From: Mucilaginibacter sp. SMC90
Lineage (GTDB): Bacteria > Bacteroidota > Bacteroidia > Sphingobacteriales > Sphingobacteriaceae
DNA length: 64,000 nt
Reading direction: 5' to 3'
Assembly: GCF_022811725.1 (NCBI RefSeq)
Contig: NZ_CP094527.1
Location: forward strand, 6,138,001-6,202,000
Shown: positions 9,211 through 16,809 of the stretch, piece by piece
How the letters are laid out: each line of letters starts with the position of its first letter
How positions within the stretch are numbered: position 1 is the stretch's first letter
Notes under the pieces: generated by a model
What the model was told of the DNA's origin: nothing
Database searches by the model: none
Seen by the model: the letters and a program-made list of their open reading frames with translations, nothing else
Translations under genes and position numbers: made by a program

Positions 9211-10080
9211 TTATAATTTAACGGTAGCAGGCAAATATTTGGCAATTAAATCCTCATAATAAGGTTTTAACTCCGATACTACCGGTGGTTTCGGGCTTTT
9301 GGAGTACAGATCATAGGGATTAAATTTATCAACCCATTTAAACATCTCCTGGTCATGCGCGTTCAGTAAATGATCATACGCCTTTTCGCGGTGCTGCGAG
9401 TAAAAAGAGTGATAACGGATCATATACAGGGCCTCTTCCGGCAAATAATCTTTGGTGATGTGGTACAGGTACTCATCATGGCCCCATGACATGTGCACGT
9501 TATCGAGCCCGCACTGGTGGGTATAAACGCCGTATTTGGTGTTATAACGTTCATCATCATTATCAGGGTTTGCGGCAAAAAATTCAGGGTAAACTATCTT
9601 ATCCGAAAATTTGCAGCCAACCGGAAACGAATCGCCTACTACGTTCCATTGTGGTTCGCCAAAAAGGCAAAGCACCTTGCCCAGGTCATGTATAAAGCCG
9701 GTTAAAACAAACCAGTCCGGATGGCCATCGGCTCGGATTGCCTCAGATGTTTGCAGCAAATGCTGCAGCTGATCAAGCGAAATATCCGGATCTGATTCAT
9801 CAACCAGCGTATTCAGATATTCCATGGCCGACCACCATGGCATTTCCTTTTTATCAAACTGCAAAAAGTTGGCTTTTTTGGCCAGTACGTTGCCATAGGT
9901 TTGATAGGTATGGTTAAGCCTGTAAAATTCCCTTACCGGGTTATCCTCTGCATCGTTATAAACCCTAAACTCGTCTTTAGCTTTGGCAGTACCCTGTTCG
10001 GGATACCTGCTCAATACATCATCTTCCCATACATCAAGACTTGACAATGGCGACATCTCTTTTTCAGTTAACTTTTCCAT
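9211..10080 (-). CDS. Inositol oxygenase (MIOX)
   Basis: 289 residues, close to the 285 of mammalian MIOX. The enzyme uses a mixed-valence di-iron centre and oxygen to cleave myo-inositol to D-glucuronate in the cytoplasm. Lining up the known mouse ligands (His98, His123, Asp124, His194, His220, Asp253) by local motifs gives His107, His131-Asp132 (FIHDLGKVL), His201 (SWGHDEYLY), His224 (IRYHSFY) and Asp257 (NPYDLYSK), so all six are kept. The C-terminal LKPYYEDLIAKYLP is also typical. There is no signal peptide. The gene lies behind a GH28 gene on the same strand, and the gap between them carries a LacI-type operator half, suggesting co-regulation with uronate metabolism. Confidence 0.93.
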   Translation of the reverse strand: MEKLTEKEMSPLSSLDVWEDDVLSRYPEQGTAKAKDEFRVYNDAEDNPVREFYRLNHTYQTYGNVLAKKANFLQFDKKEMPWWSAMEYLNTLVDESDPDISLDQLQHLLQTSEAIRADGHPDWFVLTGFIHDLGKVLCLFGEPQWNVVGDSFPVGCKFSDKIVYPEFFAANPDNDDERYNTKYGVYTHQCGLDNVHMSWGHDEYLYHITKDYLPEEALYMIRYHSFYSQHREKAYDHLLNAHDQEMFKWVDKFNPYDLYSKSPKPPVVSELKPYYEDLIAKYLPATVKL

Positions 10081-10269
10081 ATCGTAAACCTTTTATTAAA
10101 TAATAAGCATCCTGATCTTCATTGCACTCCCGAAACCTGCACCACAGAAAAATCCAATTAAGTTTTGCGGCAATAAAGTTTTATTTGGAACTGCAATTAA
10201 ATGCTCTGTTTAGTTTTATAATGATTAAATTTTGATAAAAAAAACGGACCTTTTACATTAACGGCAATA

Positions 10270-10291
10270 TTTATTTACGTAAACGATTAAG
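10270..10291. promoter_or_regulatory. Partial LacI-type operator upstream of inositol oxygenase
   Basis: TTTATTTACGTAAACG at 10270-10285 is identical to the left half of the perfect palindrome at 11960-11979 and its flank. The right half here (ATTAAGTTAA) is degenerate. It lies just past the GH28 stop and about 190 bases before the MIOX start codon. Confidence 0.5.
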
Positions 10292-10295
10292 TTAA

Positions 10296-11825
10296 CTACC
10301 TCCTGAGGATCTTGATTTTACTCTTTCCGGGGATCTGAATACCTTTAACCGATGATTTGCTTACCCCATTAAACACAATCACCGGCAGTGATTTAACCTG
10401 CGGTATTTTAAGGCCGTTAATGGTCAATCCATCCACATCATGAAATATAGCAGCAGCCCTGAAATCATTACCGGGGCAGCTAAGGGTTACATTTTTAAAC
10501 GTTACTCCTTCTGCATGGCGGGCATAAAAACCCCAGGCCGGCAATTCGCCAAACATCGAAAACTCGGGGTAATCATGCGGGTTTTCGGGAATCGCTGTTA
10601 ACGAATCAAGACTGACATTGGCTACAGCCTTGCTGGCGTCACCATGATACACTATCTTAATATTTTCGAGCGTTACATTTTTAACCGGGTGACCAGGCAG
10701 CCCGGCAATTGACGAAGGAAAAGTATTGTGGTTGCCTTTAACCAGGGGGCCTTCCATCGGGTAACCTTTATCGGGTTTACCTTTAGGTATATCTACAATT
10801 ACATTACTGATGTGGATACCATTAATACTGCTCACTACAGCATCCTTATTGCGATGACCGAGGCGGATAAAAATAGCGTTACCTGTATTTACTGCGTTGA
10901 TGTTGCTAATATCAATATCTTCCATCACTCCCCCATCAACGCACTCCAGCGCAATCGCAGACCGGTAGGTATCATAAATTTTCACATCTTTTATCGTTAT
11001 CTTTTTAAAACCACCTCTTGAGGCCGTACCAAATTTGATGCCGCTTGCGCTTGACCTAACGGTACAGTTTGCCACATATATGTTTTCGCAGCTGCTGTTC
11101 CTATCGCTCGATTTCAGGCAAATTCCATCATCATCGGCATTAAAAAAGCTATTGGTGAGTTTCACATTCTGGCAATCAACCAAATCAATACCATCATTAT
11201 TCCAGTAAGTATTGCTTTCAACTTTTATACTGTCAATAACCAGGTTGCGGCATTTGGTGTAATCCTGCACCCACATCAGCCCGTTTTTCATGGTTACACC
11301 TTTTATCAGTACATCAGTACAGTTAGAGAAATGGATCAATTTAGGCCTGTTTGGCTCCTCGGGCTGAATTTGCCCCCATGGATTTTCTTTTTGCCATAAT
11401 GAATCCCTTAATTTACCCGCTTTCAGCATCCCGAAAACATCTTTAAGCAACTCCTCCCCGTTTCCATCAATTGTCCCTTTACCTGTTATTGCAATATGCT
11501 GCAAATTACTGGCAGCTATTAATGGTGCTGCATGGCCTTCACCAAAATCGGCTCTTTTAGCGCTGCCTAACAGCACGGCGTTTTCGGCAAGGTTAAGGGT
11601 AATATTTGATTTCATGCTGATAACAGCCGTTAAAAACTTACCGGCAGGTACATATACTATACCACCACCCTGCTTGCCTGCATCATCAATAGCCTTTTGA
11701 ATGCTGATTGTATTATTGGTTATACCATCGGGCTTGGCGCCATAATCAGTAATATTAAATACTTTTTGCTGAGCATAACCGGCAAACGGGGTTATGAGCA
11801 AGGTTAAAAAATGAAGGATTTTCAT
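10296..11825 (-). CDS. GH28 family glycoside hydrolase (polygalacturonase-like), secreted
   Basis: 509 residues with a signal peptide (about 1-18, ending GYAQQ) and a parallel beta-helix. The opening FNITDYGAKPDGITNNT is the pectate-lyase-like start of GH28 proteins. GH28 acidic motifs are visible: NNDG at 209-212 (usually NTDG), the Asp pair in ADDDGICLKS at 230-239, and SGIKFGT at 261-267 at the place of the GHG/SxG motif. GH28 enzymes hydrolyse alpha-1,4 galacturonan or rhamnogalacturonan links by inversion. Close relatives in Bacteroidota act on pectin oligomers in the periplasm, which is the likely role here. A perfect operator palindrome lies 135 bases upstream of the start. The exact substrate cannot be read from sequence. 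Confidence 0.9.
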   Translation of the reverse strand: MKILHFLTLLITPFAGYAQQKVFNITDYGAKPDGITNNTISIQKAIDDAGKQGGGIVYVPAGKFLTAVISMKSNITLNLAENAVLLGSAKRADFGEGHAAPLIAASNLQHIAITGKGTIDGNGEELLKDVFGMLKAGKLRDSLWQKENPWGQIQPEEPNRPKLIHFSNCTDVLIKGVTMKNGLMWVQDYTKCRNLVIDSIKVESNTYWNNDGIDLVDCQNVKLTNSFFNADDDGICLKSSDRNSSCENIYVANCTVRSSASGIKFGTASRGGFKKITIKDVKIYDTYRSAIALECVDGGVMEDIDISNINAVNTGNAIFIRLGHRNKDAVVSSINGIHISNVIVDIPKGKPDKGYPMEGPLVKGNHNTFPSSIAGLPGHPVKNVTLENIKIVYHGDASKAVANVSLDSLTAIPENPHDYPEFSMFGELPAWGFYARHAEGVTFKNVTLSCPGNDFRAAAIFHDVDGLTINGLKIPQVKSLPVIVFNGVSKSSVKGIQIPGKSKIKILRR

Positions 11826-11959
11826 TATACGTTATGATTAAGAAAATTTTAGTCAGGTTTATCGCTTCTTAAATTTACGGGCATGAAGCGTTTAATTGTA
11901 CTTTAAACACCTAAACTATTAAACTTTCAACTTAGTTGTTGGTGCAGGTATACTTTTAT

Positions 11960-11979
11960 TTACGTAAACGTTTACGTAA
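11960..11979. promoter_or_regulatory. Perfect 20-bp palindromic operator, LacI/GalR type
   Basis: TTACGTAAACGTTTACGTAA is its own reverse complement over all 20 bases and has the central CG of LacI-family operators. It lies 135 bases upstream of the GH28 start codon. The left half with its flank recurs upstream of the inositol oxygenase gene. No LacI-family gene lies in the window. Confidence 0.7.
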
Positions 11980-12071
11980 CCCCGGCATAGTGGACAGCAA
12001 TCATTGCTAACCTGCCCGTTATTGTTATATGTTAAAGTATTAAACAATGCTTTTGGTTTAAATCAATTTTA

Positions 12072-12079
12072 TATCTTTG
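12072..12079 (+). promoter_or_regulatory. Bacteroidota -7 element of the truncated tRNA-Arg
   Basis: TATCTTTG matches the TAnnTTTG consensus and ends 9 bases before the first base of the tRNA-like sequence, the right place for transcription start. A TTTTGG about 16 bases further up is a weak -33 candidate. Confidence 0.5.
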
Positions 12080-12088
12080 CCCCTATCT

Positions 12089-12131
12089 GCTTCCGTAGTT
12101 CAATGGATAGAATTATGGTTTCCGGTACCAT
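12089..12131 (+). pseudogene. 5' half of a tRNA-Arg (anticodon CCG), 3' half missing
   Basis: Bases 12089-12095 form the 5' acceptor strand GCTTCCG. A D-arm follows (GTTC 12098-12101 with GAAT 12110-12113), then a perfect 5-bp anticodon stem (12115-12119 with 12127-12131) around the loop TTCCGGT, which reads CCG for arginine. Beyond 12131 no T-arm and no matching 3' acceptor strand CGGAAGC can be found. The break just after the anticodon arm is what integration of an element into a tRNA gene, or its imprecise loss, would leave. The promoter is kept, so a non-functional transcript could still be made. Confidence 0.65.
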
Positions 12132-12185
12132 TCAACCAAACCAACAACACATTGGTTTCCAGGTTTTTACAAGATTTAAAATTCT

Positions 12186-12207
12186 ATTTGTAAAACATTT
12201 GTAAAAC
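12186..12207 (+). repeat. Tandem 11-bp repeat next to the tRNA break
   Basis: ATTTGTAAAAC occurs twice in direct tandem (12186-12196 and 12197-12207), about 55 bases past the point where tRNA similarity stops. Short tandem repeats near an integration point can be arm-type binding sites of tyrosine recombinases, but no integrase gene is seen. The rest of 12208-12464 shows nothing recognisable. Confidence 0.5.
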
Positions 12208-12464
12208 ACATATTACACTACAATAAAAATTACGACACAAGAAAGACAAAAAAATAGATCATATCATGATGGCTTGGCTGTCTTGCGATAGCATATTGTT
12301 GCTTTAGATAAATAATTTAATTTACATAGTGGCTACTTATTGACCTCAGTCAAAAATCATCTTGCCCATGTTAGTCTTATCCAAATCAAAATACTTATCT
12401 GAATAATTGCGATCTAGCCCATCTCTTCTGGCGCTTTGAAATTTTAAAGTCACAAGCCTACTTA

Positions 12465-12966
12465 TTGGTATCCGGAAGGGCGCACAAAGTATTCAACATT
12501 GTAGGTATAAAAGAAGTTCTACAATGTATAAGAGTCCCGGAAGTCCTTGCTGCTACGCTAAAAAAACAGAACCCGGTAAGCTTTTATCTATCGGCCATGC
12601 CAGGCAAAAAGATGACCGCTACCGTAAGCCGGAAAACAGGGAGCGTTAATATCCAGTACAGTTCGGAGCGGATAGTACCGGATGTACCTAATAAAGACGG
12701 CGCGTTATCGCCTATAATGTATGCCGATGTTATACTCAAGGCTAAAAGAAACCCGAAAGCATTGATCGTTCCCAAGTCTGCCGTTGTAACCTCGACCGAG
12801 TGCAAGTTTTTTGATCGCGGTGCGAAACGGAAAAACCGTCAGGGTCGATGTGCCCACCGGGATTGAAAACAAAAACAACATTGAAGTCGTTGGTGAATTA
12901 AATGCTGAAGACGAAGTAATTGCCTCCGCAACTGATGAGATCGAGGAAGGAATGACGGTTAATTAA
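12465..12966 (+). pseudogene. Remnant of an RND efflux periplasmic adaptor (HlyD/MFP family)
   Basis: Only the C-terminal third of a membrane fusion protein is present. It has VRVPEV-like, PVSFYLSAMPGKKMTATVSR, ALIVPKSAVVTST and, after a frame change, VRNGKTVRVDVPTG and VVGELNAEDEVIASATDEIEEGMTVN. The frame breaks at a run of six T at 12807-12812; with one T fewer the protein reads on to the stop at 12964-12966. The N-terminal membrane anchor and hairpin are missing, and no inner-membrane pump gene follows. It is a dead fragment of an efflux operon. The 5' limit is uncertain; clear similarity begins near 12500. Confidence 0.75.
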
Positions 12967-12996
12967 CTGTTATTCTTTTTGATTAACTTGAGAACC

Positions 12997-14277
12997 ATGG
13001 ATCACGAATTTTTACACATTCCGGCAGGCCCTATTGCCTTAAAGATGGCGGTAGCAATCTGTATCGGCATGCTGATCGGGATGGAACGTAAATGGTCGCA
13101 TAAAGAGGCGGGCGTACGCACATTTGCTATCATCTCGTTGCTCGGTATGCTTTCTTCAATCGTTGGTGAAAACATGATCACCATGGCGATGATCAGTGTT
13201 TTTCTGCTGGTCATCGCCACTAATACCCGCAGCCTGCTTACCGGCAGGACTTTGGAAATTACCACGTCGGCAGCGCTGATCGTGAACTATATCCTGGGTG
13301 TGCTGGTTGGTCTCGGCCATATTTTCACACCGGTGGCAGGTGCCATTGTTATGACGATGCTGCTGGCCTTAAAATCCGAGTTAAACCGCTTTGCGGGCGG
13401 CTTGCAGCTTTCAGAGATCAGGAGCGCCATACTGCTGGGTTTGATCGGCTTTGTGATCTACCCGATCATGCCGGACCGCTACGTAGACCATTGGGAACTG
13501 TTTAACCCCAGTGACGCCTGGGTAAGTATCATAGCCATAGCTGGAATAGGTTTTGTTAATTATGTGTTATTAAGAATATTCAGCACCGGGGGGTTATACC
13601 TCGGTGCTATTTTTGGCGGCTTAGTTAACAGCAGTGCAACGGTGGCGGAAGTTAGCACAAGAGCGCAATCTTCGGGACTGACCTCTAAAATGACTACGCT
13701 TTGCCTCCTTACCACCATCGCCATGTTTGCCAGGAATCTGCTTATCGCTACTTTATTTTCACCGGCTTCCATAACTGCTACGCTAATGCCTTTACTGGCC
13801 ATGACCTTAGTTGCCGCCTTTTTTATTTTCAGGGATAAGGTAACCGAAGGCAAAGCTGCCGAACCGACAGGCACCCTGAAACTTGATTCGCCCATATCGC
13901 TAAAAAAAGTCCTGGGTTTCGGACTATTGTTCATCCTGATCCAGGTGGGCGGTACCGTATTAACTCGACTGTTCGGAAGTTATGGACTGTTGGCAACCGG
14001 CCTTTTCGGAGGCTTGGCCAGCAGCGCGAGCACTACAGCTGCAGCGGCAACCATGGCCATGCATGGCAAAATCACCGCTTCTTTGGCTGGAAGCGTAACG
14101 ATCATTTCTTCACTGGCCAGCGCCATTGTCAACCTGCCCATTGTATGGAAAACCATTAAAGATAAGCAGGTGGTCAAAAGGTTAACCATAGAAATCATGG
14201 CAGTGATTATCGTAGGTACAGCCGTTGTTGCGTTAGACCGGATCTTTATGATATCGGATATACTATTCAAGCGTTAA
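12997..14277 (+). CDS. MgtC/SapB-type and DUF4010 membrane protein
   Basis: 426 residues and very hydrophobic, with about 11-13 transmembrane segments. The N-terminal part (about 10-130) carries the MgtC/SapB pattern (CIGMLIGMERKW, GVRTFAIISLLG). The rest matches DUF4010 architecture, with repeated GGLVNSSATVAEVS and GGLASSASTTAAAATMA motifs in two similar halves. Function is not established; MgtC-related proteins are linked to magnesium stress and envelope ATPase control, but this fused family may be a transporter. ATG at 12997 is chosen; an in-frame TTG at 12979 is less likely. The gene sits 30 bases after the efflux adaptor remnant inside a decayed region, and is itself intact. Confidence 0.8.
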   Translation: MDHEFLHIPAGPIALKMAVAICIGMLIGMERKWSHKEAGVRTFAIISLLGMLSSIVGENMITMAMISVFLLVIATNTRSLLTGRTLEITTSAALIVNYILGVLVGLGHIFTPVAGAIVMTMLLALKSELNRFAGGLQLSEIRSAILLGLIGFVIYPIMPDRYVDHWELFNPSDAWVSIIAIAGIGFVNYVLLRIFSTGGLYLGAIFGGLVNSSATVAEVSTRAQSSGLTSKMTTLCLLTTIAMFARNLLIATLFSPASITATLMPLLAMTLVAAFFIFRDKVTEGKAAEPTGTLKLDSPISLKKVLGFGLLFILIQVGGTVLTRLFGSYGLLATGLFGGLASSASTTAAAATMAMHGKITASLAGSVTIISSLASAIVNLPIVWKTIKDKQVVKRLTIEIMAVIIVGTAVVALDRIFMISDILFKR

Positions 14278-14837
14278 TTTCGACACGAGACAGCGTAAAC
14301 AAAATTAATGATTCACTGTATTCACTTTCCGATGCTTCAACCGGTTGACGGTAAGCTTGTGCTCATTTTTTAAAGCTATTTCCGGAAGGCACCTTTCTAT
14401 GCGATGCGTATATTATCGTACTCGGTGATATTCTAACTGGTACAAAAAAATGCCGGCCTCCATTTTCCATTGGATAACAGCGAAACCACCTTGCATGCCA
14501 TGGTTGCGAAAAATAGCCGAAAAAAGAGGCTTTAGAAATTCGAAACAGTTCACGGGAACTGCTAGACAAATGCTGACACCATCGGTTGAAGAATGATCGT
14601 GAAATATTTACCGAGCAGTGAGCCATTGTTCACGTTAAATTTTCGGTTATAAAAGTCGCTGATATACGTGTATCTGCTGTCCATACAGCGGTTTCGTTCA
14701 AAAAAGAAGAGCTTGATAAAAAATTTATTGATCATGCTAACATCTTACATTAAACCTGTCGTGATTACTTAAACGACCCCTCTTTTTTACGATTTTGCCG
14801 TCCCTGTGCTTCATGACAACTATGTATTTTTGTACAG

Positions 14838-14990
14838 GAAGTTCTCGAAACACTTAATGATAATTATTATCTGCCAGTCCAACGAGCTAAAGAACTTCAG
14901 TTTAAAAATACGTATCTATATTGGTTCCGCGGCCGCCCGGCCGCAATAATTGGTTAGTGAGGCCAGTTCTTCTCAAAGGCTGGCCTTTTT
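14838..14990 (+). ncRNA. Candidate structured small RNA
   Basis: A -7-like element TATTTTTG (14825-14832) lies 5 bases before a block with three helices. These are an 8-bp stem GAAGTTCT/AGAACTTC (14838-14845 with 14891-14898), a 7-bp GC stem GCGGCCG/CGGCCGC with a 2-base loop (14929-14944), and a terminator hairpin (14960-14986) followed by T5. No open frame crosses the block. This is the layout of a short independent transcript of about 150 bases; it does not match any RNA family I know. A well-placed -33 element is lacking. Confidence 0.35.
14960..14990 (+). terminator. Intrinsic terminator
   Basis: A 7-bp stem AGGCCAG/CTGGCCT (14960-14966 with 14980-14986) is followed by a T-run to 14990. 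It ends the candidate small RNA; no gene ends just upstream on this strand. Confidence 0.65.
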
Positions 14991-15880
14991 CACATATTAC
15001 AGTTTTTTTTGATTCAATTGAACTTGAAAATTGCGAGGACCATAATAGTTAGGAACAGGCAATATTGGCCGAAGAAGACCGGCTAATTTGCTTAGGATGG
15101 TTGATATTTGCCTCCGCGGTTGATGTATTTTATGGGATGAGCCGCCTCAGTTGTTAATCCAGGTGCACAACATGGCTGGGAATACATCGAGATATGTTTC
15201 AACAACCATCACAAACTTTAAAAAAAAATCGCATATAACACTCCGAGCGCCAACAAATAACAGCAGGCTATTTTCCGCGCCCCACCGGCCGTATGACTAT
15301 ACCGGAAAGGAAAATCTTTTAAATCGTACAAATTCTATGTAAGCGACAAGATTGAACTCTTTTTTGATCAAGAATGGAAGGACAGGCCGTTAACAATATC
15401 CTCCATTGTGCATTGTAACTACGATAGCATTCGGGCCGCGAACTATACGAGACAATAGTTATATGATTAGTCTTTCCTATTGTAAATCCTCTTGAATACC
15501 TTTAATATAAAAATTCAGGTTAAAGGTATGGGGGATGTAGCCTAAACTTTATCTTTCATCATTCGGCCAATGTTTAAGGTAATTCCCCGTTCAGCGATTG
15601 AGCAAGGCGTTGTGTAGAACTATAAAACATTTTTGCCCTTAACAAATTATAGCATATTATAAAGTAGAGGATCTCACGTGCAACCGACAGTGGACTTTTA
15701 TATTAAATAACTGATCTTTCAAACGCTTATGCTATAATATCTTAAAAATGTCCTTGAGAGATAATCAACGCGCCTATGAGGTAATTAAAGTATTTTTTGC
15801 ATTTTTTAATAAAAACGGGCCCGGCAATTTCATAAAAGAAGTATAGGTAAGTGCTTAACTATTGTAAACCAACATTGCCC

Positions 15881-16195
15881 TTAGGCAAAATAGAAGACTT
15901 CTTCCAGCGATTTACTAACGGGACACCGATCCGGGTTGGTTGCCAGAATGTCGCTCAAATGCACCTGCCACTTCTGCATTATTTCAAGGAATTGCAGGCG
16001 TTCAAATCCTTCCGCGTCTCTTACCTTGAGCGTAGCAAACAAGTTATTGGTTTCCTTATCCAGAAATATGGCATAGTCCCTTACTCCCACCTTTTTTAAT
16101 AATGCCTGAAGTTCAGGCCACATCTTTTCATGCCGTTCCCTAAATTCGGATTCACAGCCAGATTTCAATATCATTTTAAAAGCCAATCGTTTCAT
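15881..16195 (-). CDS. rhaM: L-rhamnose mutarotase
   Basis: 104 residues, the exact size of the RhaM/YiiL family. It interconverts the alpha and beta anomers of L-rhamnose in the cytoplasm as a small dimeric ferredoxin-like-fold protein. His22 in RERHEKMWPELQ corresponds to the catalytic His of the E. coli enzyme; YAIFLD, the W in QKWQVHLSDI, and the closing NPDRCPVSKSLEEVFYF also fit. No other rhamnose gene lies in the window, and the surroundings are decayed, so it is an orphan here. Rhamnose could come from rhamnogalacturonan handled by the GH28 enzyme, but that link is inference. Confidence 0.9.
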   Translation of the reverse strand: MKRLAFKMILKSGCESEFRERHEKMWPELQALLKKVGVRDYAIFLDKETNNLFATLKVRDAEGFERLQFLEIMQKWQVHLSDILATNPDRCPVSKSLEEVFYFA

Positions 16196-16809
16196 ATCAT
16201 TTTAACCTTAATCCCGGTGCGGAAATAATCGACAACCGCATCTCCAATACTTGCACGGACTATCACCTCGACCATGGGAAGAAACCCTGCCAAGTTATAT
16301 TTTCTCCTTTTGGTAAGCCATGAATTTGCAAACCATAGTCAGAGAACCCCAGTTCGTTATCGAAAAACCAATGACCATTTCCACAAATAATCTGCATAAA
16401 AGTCTGTTAGCTACGAAATTCCATGACATCATAACTGGTCGTAAAGACCGCCTAATCTCACATAGTAAACTTCTAAAACTTCACCGACAGCGAGTAACTC
16501 TTTCTTCAAGAAATAACTCGGCTGTAGGGCTTGTTACTTCTTTTAAATTTTGCTTGGGGCCAGAACAAATACTATCATCTTTTTTCAACTTTATATCAGC
16601 ATATAAGGAACTTCTATTGCGCCTGTACCTTAACATGACGAGGTTAGACACCAGCAAGAGGAACATCAAACCGTAAAATAATAAATTTTGAAAATCGTTT
16701 CCGACACTACTTAAGCTGCCCTTTCCTTATCTTTTTTACCGACGAATTGTCGCCTCCTTTACCTTCTGCTGTCTCGTGCGGCTGATGAACAATCGACGGT
16801 TAACTACAA
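16196..16809. other. 614-bp gap with possible broken coding remnants
   Basis: On the minus strand 16200-16410 reads, with one frame change near 16290, as a protein-like stretch (HWFFDNELGFSDYG, then VRASIGDAVVDYFRTG before a stop). The family is not recognised. A 62-codon minus-strand frame at 16481-16669 begins with a hydrophobic stretch and arginines and may be another fragment. The 118-codon plus-strand frame at 16320-16676 is antisense to these and has no family features. None is called as a gene. Confidence 0.35.

Larger units (their letters stand above)
14278..15880. other. 1.6-kb gene-poor region with decayed sequence and one structured RNA candidate
   Basis: No convincing coding frame is seen. 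Short open frames at 14363-14626 (minus) and 15151-15342 (plus) have no recognisable family features. The stretch around 15320-15450 can be read in fragments that suggest an old gene, but it is broken by stops. A hairpin-rich unit at 14838-14990 is listed separately. Together with the tRNA break and the adaptor remnant, the region looks like the residue of a lost mobile or accessory segment. Confidence 0.5.

Noticed and set aside
12186..12207. Considered as the start of a CRISPR-like or longer repeat array
   Set aside because: Only two 11-base copies without spacers; no cas gene in the window.
13560..13934. 124-codon minus-strand frame inside the MgtC/DUF4010 gene
   Set aside because: Antisense shadow; the plus-strand frame carries the membrane protein.
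14363..14626. 87-codon minus-strand frame in the gene-poor region
   Set aside because: Rich in rare residues, no recognisable motif, no start context; not supported as a gene.
16320..16676. 118-codon plus-strand frame
   Set aside because: No family features; the minus strand of the same stretch looks more protein-like, in fragments.
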